Translations under genes and position numbers: made by a program | From: Candidatus Uhrbacteria bacterium | GTDB lineage: Bacteria; Patescibacteriota; Patescibacteriia; 2-12-FULL-60-25 | Direction of reading: 5' to 3' | Length of the DNA: 19,581 bases | Assembly: GCA_023246325.1 (NCBI GenBank) | Contig: JAHFIO010000005.1 | Location: 1 to 19,581 of the forward strand | The notes under the pieces: generated by a model | Seen by the model: only the letters and a program-made list of their open reading frames with translations | The model's database searches: none | Told to the model about the DNA's origin: nothing | Shown: piece after piece, positions 14,829 through 19,581 of the stretch | Layout of the letters: the number at the start of each line of letters is the position of its first letter | How positions within the stretch are numbered: the stretch's first letter is position 1

Positions 14829-16638
14829 ATTTCAACAAAAATGTTGTGACGCTGAAGGCAGGAAGTGTTGCGTATAATTGCGCATTATTTTGTATGATAG
14901 GTGTTGGACCTAAAACTGGTTGTGTATTCGCAGATGTTAATTGATATGCGATTGCAGAAGTAATGAATCCACTATTTTTCACATCTACACCGAATGTACG
15001 TGATATAGATGTTTTATTGATTGCAATAATTGTTATTTCACCAGGATGCATTGAATCTGACATTGCATATACCGAAAATTTTGTATCATCATTTATCGTT
15101 GTTGCAAGTGATATATCACCTACTTTTTTTCCAGATCCGTCATAATTGAGAAACATATTAAATGCACCATAAATAAAACTATTGGCTGGCATGTCTATCG
15201 GCCATATGCCTGCTTGATACACTCCTTCGCGCCCTAAAATGCCGAGAACATCTGCTTCTGCAATTCCACCGGAAATATGATTCGCTCCACCATAATAATA
15301 TTCACCTAATGCAAGTTTCGTACCTGGATAATGCGCATCTATTTTTGATTTCATTGCGCGCAATAATGCAATTGGCTGACCTGTTCCATCCGTTATCCAA
15401 CTTTTTTCTTTATATGTCGTGTCCCAAAGCGAACGTGGCATTTGTATGCGAGCAGAAATTTCCGCATCACTTGGCGCAGCAGAATTACTTTCAGAAACTT
15501 TTATACTGCCCGCATATACTTCTGGATACCAATGAATTTGTAATACATCTATAATACGTTTTCCAACAGCGACTTCTGCAGCTTTTGCTGTATCAAGAAA
15601 AAAATCAATATAATTACGTCCAGCTTGATCAGGTGCATCTTGCAATGATTCATTTTCATTCCAACCATATGTTGCAGCACCAAATACTTTTGCATTCGGA
15701 GCTTGAGTTTTAATCATTGTAGCAAATGTCGTTGTGAGATCTGCCATTTCCGCATAGGTTGTTTGAGCCGAATGTTGCAATGGGTGTTGCGATGGCCAAA
15801 TACCTGGTTCATTATCTAAGCAATACATAATATCTGCGCTTGATGCGCCACCTGATGCATATGTATTTTCCATAAAATGAATAAATTCATCTTGATATAC
15901 ATTTTTGTCCGATGTATTTGGTATGAGCAAAAGTGCAGTTGGTTTATGTGAAAGATTTGCATACCAACGCGTGCTTGCAGATGATGCTATTTCATGTACA
16001 ATTCCTTTTTTATCAGCAGCGACATATTCAATAATAGGTATTGATAAAATTGATGCCGCATTTCGAGAACGCGCCGTACTTACAAAATCCGTCATTAATT
16101 TTCCAGGAAAATTCGTTTCACCTAATTCACTGTCATTACTATTCGGCCCATAATCCGCTCCTCCGTTTGAAGCATTGTTTTCCCAATTATATGTTGACAA
16201 TCTGCTTCCACCTTCGCGATATATTGTTGCATGCGATAATCCGAAATCATTTGAACCATATATATAGGGTGAAATTGGTTTTTGAATTGACATGTCTATT
16301 GTTGCTTTAATATCCGTGCTTATTGAGGGAAGTGTTGGTGTTGGTGTTGGTGTTGGTGTTGGTGTTGGTGTTGGAATTTTCAGCACTTCAACTTTCATTT
16401 TTAAAATTTCAGAATATATAAGTGATACCGTAGCATTCCCCTTTGGCTTTAATACGCTTTTTACAGGAGTACTATTTCCATTCAATATATGAATTCTACT
16501 CTCCAATTGTAAAAGCTCATCATATACAGCATTCAAAGTTGGTGTAATTTTTTTTGATTGTTTTATAACGGCCGCACTCACAGGTAATACAAAAAGAATA
16601 CAAGCTATAACAAATATCCCCGACCATACTTGCTTCAT
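14827..16638 (-). CDS. Membrane-anchored glycoside hydrolase family 44 protein
   Basis: 603 residues from the ATG at 16638. Signal peptide or anchor (about 5-23), a helical segment of about 65 residues, a (Pro-Thr)7 linker (89-102), then a GH44-like catalytic domain. Family marks: YIYGSNDFG, REGGSRLSTYNWENNASNGG (141-160), the acid/base Glu in CLDNEPGIW (E277) and the nucleophile Glu in LGEYYYGG (E446). A C-terminal beta domain (about 505-603) completes the usual GH44 fold. Known GH44 enzymes are retaining endoglucanases/xyloglucanases; the real substrate here is not known. The domain architecture, enzyme on a Pro-Thr stalk, suggests cell-surface display. The promoter is an extended -10 only 8 bases before the ATG; no Shine-Dalgarno site. 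It is convergent with the plus-strand island; the stop lies in the island terminator's T-run. Confidence 0.88.
   Translation of the reverse strand: MKQVWSGIFVIACILFVLPVSAAVIKQSKKITPTLNAVYDELLQLESRIHILNGNSTPVKSVLKPKGNATVSLIYSEILKMKVEVLKIPTPTPTPTPTPTPTLPSISTDIKATIDMSIQKPISPYIYGSNDFGLSHATIYREGGSRLSTYNWENNASNGGADYGPNSNDSELGETNFPGKLMTDFVSTARSRNAASILSIPIIEYVAADKKGIVHEIASSASTRWYANLSHKPTALLLIPNTSDKNVYQDEFIHFMENTYASGGASSADIMYCLDNEPGIWPSQHPLQHSAQTTYAEMADLTTTFATMIKTQAPNAKVFGAATYGWNENESLQDAPDQAGRNYIDFFLDTAKAAEVAVGKRIIDVLQIHWYPEVYAGSIKVSESNSAAPSDAEISARIQMPRSLWDTTYKEKSWITDGTGQPIALLRAMKSKIDAHYPGTKLALGEYYYGGANHISGGIAEADVLGILGREGVYQAGIWPIDMPANSFIYGAFNMFLNYDGSGKKVGDISLATTINDDTKFSVYAMSDSMHPGEITIIAINKTSISRTFGVDVKNSGFITSAIAYQLTSANTQPVLGPTPIIQNNAQLYATLPAFSVTTFLLK
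16332..16373 (-). repeat. Hexanucleotide microsatellite coding for a (Pro-Thr)7 linker
   Basis: Seven exact copies of GTGTTG on the plus strand. Unit gain or loss keeps the frame and only changes linker length by one Pro-Thr pair. Confidence 0.95.
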
Positions 16639-16646
16639 ATACGGCA

Positions 16647-16655
16647 AGTATACCA
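16647..16655 (-). promoter_or_regulatory. Extended -10 promoter of the GH44 gene
   Basis: Minus-strand TGGTATACT, the same 9-mer as before the small membrane protein gene at 6842. The start point would be about 2 bases before the ATG at 16638, so the transcript is nearly leaderless. TTGAAA at 16667-16672 is too close (14 bases) to be a good -35. Confidence 0.5.
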
Positions 16656-16663
16656 CAAAAGAA

Positions 16664-16963
16664 CTATTTCAAAGTAACAACCGACAATTTTATAATTTCG
16701 TTTTGACTGTCACCTGGACATGTTTTATTCGGTCGTGAATGTCCGCATAATACGCACGCCAACAATACATATGTTTCATTTTTTTTAATTTCAATACCAA
16801 TAGGCTTCATCATCCCCCGGCAGGATGCAGCACGATCACCCGGATGAATATCTACATGCTTACTCCATAAACAGTATGGACAATGATTTGTATACCCAGT
16901 GCCTATCACTTTTTTCTTACAATGTTCACAAATAAAATCCTCTACACGCTTTATAAAACTCAT
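16664..16963 (-). CDS. RNHCP-domain zinc-ribbon protein
   Basis: 99 residues. Contains the RNHCP-type motif in the variant form GYTNHCPYCLWSKHVD (23-38), followed by HPGDRAASCRG and a last Cys pair ACVLCG (70-73). With CEHC (12-15) there are paired Cys/His ligands for probably two zinc ions. The family is widespread in CPR and other bacteria and its function is unknown; an RNA- or translation-linked role is suggested by its place next to metG. The ATG at 16963 is chosen because it overlaps the metG stop as ATGA and because CEHC then lies near the N-terminus, as in the family; the upstream extension is the metG antiframe. The Arg of 'RNHCP' is replaced by Thr here. Confidence 0.85.
   Translation of the reverse strand: MSFIKRVEDFICEHCKKKVIGTGYTNHCPYCLWSKHVDIHPGDRAASCRGMMKPIGIEIKKNETYVLLACVLCGHSRPNKTCPGDSQNEIIKLSVVTLK
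16818..16829 (+). repeat. 12-mer CGGCAGGATGCA, copy 3
   Basis: Lies in the RNHCP gene, where the minus strand reads Ser-Cys-Arg across it, a different frame from the mltG copy. So the word is conserved as DNA, not as peptide. Confidence 0.7.
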
Positions 16964-18420
16964 ACGTGTTCTTCTAAACGTGGAAAAAGTGGCTCGCCAA
17001 CAATAATTTTTTCGCCACCTACACGTTCCAAAATTCTCTCTGCAGTTTCTGGCATAAATGGTTTCAGTAATTCTGCGAGCACGGAGATATGTGAAAGCCA
17101 TTCACCAAGACATACCTCTAATTCTTTCATCCTGCCTTCTTTTGCGAGTGTCCATGGTTTTTTTTCATCTACCTGTTGATTCAGTATTGTGAAAGCAGCA
17201 AAAATTAATTGCAATGCTTGATCAAATTTATATTGCACAATATGCTCATGAAACTTTTTAATATCTACTACTTCATCTCCCTCGCCCCGAGACAATGAAC
17301 CAGAAAAATATTTCACCGACATGCTTGTCACACGATGAACAAGATTGCCTAAATTATTTGCAAGATCAGCAGAGTATTTTTGTTTTGAACGCTCCCAATT
17401 CCAATCACCATCATTCGTAAATGGAATTTGTGAAAGTAAAAGATATCGAGAAGCATCAATACCGAACACCTCTATTAATTCATCTGGCTGAATGACATTT
17501 CCTAATGACTTCGACATTTTTTGACCATCTACATGAATCCATCCATGAACTGCAATTTGCTTTGGGAGTGGCAGATCAGCAGCCATAAGCATAGCTGGCC
17601 ACAATATACTATGAAACCTATTAATTTCTTTCCCAATAAGATGCACGTCTGCAGGCCAAAATTTCGCAAAGGTATCTGCATCATGTGGAAAACCAACACC
17701 AGTCATATAATTAACCAAGGCATCAAACCACACATACATCACATGTGACGCATCATCAGGAACGGGAATCCCCCATGAAAGATGCTCAACGGATCGTGAA
17801 ATACTTACATCAAAACTTTCATCAATATCTTTCAATAAACTTTTTACTTCATTAAATTTTGAACTCGGTACAACAAAGTCAGGATGCGCTATATATAAAT
17901 CTAATAATTGAGTTTTAAATGCCGATAACTTGAAAAAATAATTTTCTTCTTCTAGAAATTGTGGAATCGTTTTATGATCTATACATTTCCCATCAACTAA
18001 TTCATGTTCCGTTTTATACGCCTCACATCCAACACAATATAATCCTGAATATTTTTTTTTATATATATATCCTGCATCACGAACACGCCGCCACATATCT
18101 TGCGCTGCCTCACGATGACGTTCTTCAGTCGTACGAATAAAATCTGTATTTGAAATAGTAAATCGTTTTGCTAAAACATGAAATGTATGTGATATCTCAT
18201 CTGTAAATGTATGCACCTCTTTCCCCATATCTGTAGCTTTCTGCAAAATCTTTTGCCCATGCTCATCCGTACCCGTCAAAAATCTCACTTCCACATCCTG
18301 CTGTCTATAAAAACGTGCCAATACATCAGCGAAAATTAATTCTAAAGCAAAACCGATATGCGGTGGAGCATTTACATACGCAATAGCAGTTGTAATATAA
18401 AATTTTTGTACCTTAGACAT
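16960..18420 (-). CDS. metG: Methionyl-tRNA synthetase, short form
   Basis: Charges tRNA(Met). 486 residues. Class I signatures: HIGF (21-24, the HIGH motif) and KMSKS (301-305). The connective peptide has one zinc site: C129-x2-C132 and C146-x2-H149. Then come the anticodon-binding helices (WNWERSKQKYSADLANNLGNLVHR onward, about 345-480). It ends without the C-terminal EMAP/Trbp tRNA-binding domain found in long MetRS, which is usual in reduced genomes. The ATG at 18420 lies in the last codons of the EVE gene (8-base overlap), and the stop overlaps the RNHCP start by 4 bases. So EVE, metG and RNHCP form one translationally coupled unit. Confidence 0.97.
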   Translation of the reverse strand: MSKVQKFYITTAIAYVNAPPHIGFALELIFADVLARFYRQQDVEVRFLTGTDEHGQKILQKATDMGKEVHTFTDEISHTFHVLAKRFTISNTDFIRTTEERHREAAQDMWRRVRDAGYIYKKKYSGLYCVGCEAYKTEHELVDGKCIDHKTIPQFLEEENYFFKLSAFKTQLLDLYIAHPDFVVPSSKFNEVKSLLKDIDESFDVSISRSVEHLSWGIPVPDDASHVMYVWFDALVNYMTGVGFPHDADTFAKFWPADVHLIGKEINRFHSILWPAMLMAADLPLPKQIAVHGWIHVDGQKMSKSLGNVIQPDELIEVFGIDASRYLLLSQIPFTNDGDWNWERSKQKYSADLANNLGNLVHRVTSMSVKYFSGSLSRGEGDEVVDIKKFHEHIVQYKFDQALQLIFAAFTILNQQVDEKKPWTLAKEGRMKELEVCLGEWLSHISVLAELLKPFMPETAERILERVGGEKIIVGEPLFPRLEEHV

Positions 18421-18829
18421 AACTTTTCCCTATCTTCATTAACATCTGAGCATGATCATCCGTCACGGCTTGTACGGACAATCGTGCATGCGTAACCAAA
18501 GGCATATTGCATAAATTGTGCGTATTGCGAATTTCTTCTAAAGAGATAGGACGCGTAATAGCAATATGTGGAACCAATTTTATAGCAAGCCATGTATCTG
18601 TAGCGCTCCCCGTTGGATCAGGAATAGCCTCACTCATTATTTTCGCTATACCAATAACCAGTTTTTCATCTCCCGTATGATACATAAACGCATAATCCCC
18701 CATCTTCATAGCAGCTAAATTATTACGTGCCTCAAAATTACGAATGCCAGTCCACAACGTTTCGCCATCACGCACGAGCATTTCCCATGAAAAATCACGG
18801 GGCTCGGTTTTTAAAAGCCAGAAGGCCAT
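18413..18829 (-). CDS. EVE-domain protein
   Basis: 138 residues from the ATG at 18829. The whole protein is one EVE domain (Thy28-like, PUA-related fold): MAFWLLKTEP, SWEML, LWTGIRNFEARNNLAAMKMGDYAFMYH, and ITRPISLEEI match the family in order. EVE proteins are thought to bind modified bases in DNA or RNA; which one is unknown here. The start 18829 matches the family (the ATG at 18847 would add six residues and overlap a -10-like TACAAT). It is first in the EVE-metG-RNHCP unit, overlapping metG by 8 bases; a tRNA- or RNA-linked job is a reasonable inference. Confidence 0.9.
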   Translation of the reverse strand: MAFWLLKTEPRDFSWEMLVRDGETLWTGIRNFEARNNLAAMKMGDYAFMYHTGDEKLVIGIAKIMSEAIPDPTGSATDTWLAIKLVPHIAITRPISLEEIRNTHNLCNMPLVTHARLSVQAVTDDHAQMLMKIGKSYV

Positions 18830-18845
18830 GCAGACATCATACGCC

Positions 18846-18851
18846 ATTGTA
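18846..18851 (-). promoter_or_regulatory. Candidate -10 of the EVE-metG-RNHCP unit
   Basis: Minus-strand TACAAT (5 of 6), 16 bases before the ATG at 18829, giving a leader of about 9 bases. No convincing -35. It overlaps the -35 region of the divergent candidate promoter. Confidence 0.3.
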
Positions 18852-18875
18852 TTAAATTTGGAAAATAGGTATAGT
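18847..18875 (+). promoter_or_regulatory. Candidate promoter of the lipoprotein protease gene
   Basis: TTGTAT (3 of 6), 17-base spacer, TATAGT (18870-18875, 5 of 6). Leader about 22 bases, holding the GAGG ribosome-binding site at 18895-18898. Confidence 0.45.
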
Positions 18876-18903
18876 TCAGATGTCCTTTAGAAATGAGGTT
18901 AAA

Positions 18904-19581
18904 ATGAAAAAGGTTTTTTTCACATTCTGTTTTGCGCTCAGCATTATTGCTTGTAATGTAACGCGTACACAAACGCCGAATCAAGTTGCACACCAAGCGA
19001 CTACTACAGATCCGAAAGAAGCAGTTGCATATGTAAAAGCAACTCCTCCTGAAGACTTGCGAAGACTCCTCCTTGGGCTCGCTATGGATCAACACTTGAG
19101 CGAACGATTTCGCACAGGGTTTATGGCATATTATGTTACAGGCTGGTCAGGATCTGGATTCACGATTGCAGGGAATGGTCCGCATACACGCTTTGTTACC
19201 AATCGCCATGTTGCGAATGGTTCTAGCGAAGTATACGTTTCATTCGACAACAAAAAAACCATGATCCGTGGTGAAATTGTGTATATCGATCCAGAATACG
19301 ACCTTGCCGTTGTAGAACTTCCTAATCATCGTCCGGGCTTGGAACTGAAAACAACAGTTTCTGACTTAGAAGATGTTCGGACGGTCGGTTATCCTGGCAT
19401 TGGCAGAAGTGGTAATTACCAAATTGCCCGCGGCTCAGTCACCAATTCATGCGTTCGCGGAAATGTAATTGGTTTAAGTGCACGTCAATGCTGGATTCAG
19501 CACAATGCGCCTATTGATCCAGGATCAAGCGGTGGCCCACTACTCTCTGCTGATTCACGCGTTCTTGGTGTTAATACCTTG
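18904..19581 (+). CDS. Trypsin-like serine protease lipoprotein (3' end cut by window)
   Basis: 226 residues visible, running off the right edge. Lipoprotein signal peptide: MKKVFF..., hydrophobic core, lipobox IIAC with the lipidated C17, so the mature protein should be tethered to the membrane. The catalytic triad of a trypsin-like (S1/DegP-like) protease is visible: H102 in FVTNRHVA, D133 in PEYDLAVVEL and S209 in PGSSGGPLL. Two further Cys (C183, C196) could form a disulfide in the protease domain. Whether a PDZ domain follows cannot be seen. The ATG has a Shine-Dalgarno-like GAGG 5 bases upstream. It diverges from the EVE-metG unit. Possible roles: envelope protein quality control or extracellular proteolysis; the substrate is unknown. 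Base composition is less AT-rich than that of the minus-strand housekeeping genes. Confidence 0.92.
   Translation, partial: MKKVFFTFCFALSIIACNVTRTQTPNQVAHQATTTDPKEAVAYVKATPPEDLRRLLLGLAMDQHLSERFRTGFMAYYVTGWSGSGFTIAGNGPHTRFVTNRHVANGSSEVYVSFDNKKTMIRGEIVYIDPEYDLAVVELPNHRPGLELKTTVSDLEDVRTVGYPGIGRSGNYQIARGSVTNSCVRGNVIGLSARQCWIQHNAPIDPGSSGGPLLSADSRVLGVNTL

Noticed and set aside
16332..16373. Short tandem repeat as a CRISPR-like array
   Set aside because: Six-base units without spacers, in frame and coding for Pro-Thr; a microsatellite linker.
1526..18301. GCAGGAT as a Chi-like or segregation (KOPS-like) signal
   Set aside because: Copies are about equally split between strands, whereas Chi and KOPS are strand-polarised. 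Not fully excluded from one window.

Overview
The window looks like a chromosome segment of an AT-rich, small-genome bacterium, most likely a member of the Patescibacteria (CPR), with a Parcubacteria-like gene style. This rests on the gene repertoire and is an inference: a threonyl-tRNA synthetase without the N-terminal TGS domain, a short methionyl-tRNA synthetase without the C-terminal tRNA-binding domain, an RNHCP zinc protein, a membrane protein of the type called 'baseplate J-like' in CPR genomes, tight ATGA/GTGA gene overlaps, and many genes without a Shine-Dalgarno site. UGA reads as a stop (dnaE, PAP2, nth), so the Gracilibacteria/Absconditabacteria recoding does not apply. No tRNA, rRNA, CRISPR array or insertion sequence was seen, and no gene-free stretch exceeds 300 bases.

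Layout. Almost everything lies on the minus strand and is read from right to left. Right block (18829-14827): an EVE-domain protein, metG and an RNHCP protein overlap head to tail, followed by a large anchored GH44 glycoside hydrolase with its own extended -10 promoter. Middle (13251-14828): a plus-strand island of three genes of unknown function, with its own sigma70-type promoter, strong translational coupling, a perfect terminator, and visibly more GC-rich sequence than its neighbours. Its promoter shares -35 bases with a divergent promoter for gpmI. Next on the minus strand come gpmI (glycolysis), a secreted LamG-like protein with a near-consensus promoter and its own terminator, then a tightly packed nth - PAP2 phosphatase - mltG group (DNA repair and envelope/peptidoglycan). 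A 74-bp near-perfect inverted repeat forms the 3' end of mltG and contains two DnaA-box-like sequences. Then come a basic protein of unknown function and a degenerate Nudix-like protein, each with an intrinsic terminator, a small membrane protein, dnaE, a single-pass envelope protein, and thrS, which runs off the left edge. At the right edge a plus-strand trypsin-like lipoprotein protease runs off the window.

Main unexplained signal: the 7-mer GCAGGAT occurs 20 times counting both strands (12 of them as GCAGGATG), where base composition predicts about one or two. It is in all reading frames, on both strands about equally, in genes and between them, with a 12-mer form (CGGCAGGATGCA) present three times and two inverted pairs. 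Its density and behaviour resemble the DNA-uptake sequences of Neisseriaceae and Pasteurellaceae. This is the strongest candidate for an undescribed system here, followed by the three-gene plus-strand island.
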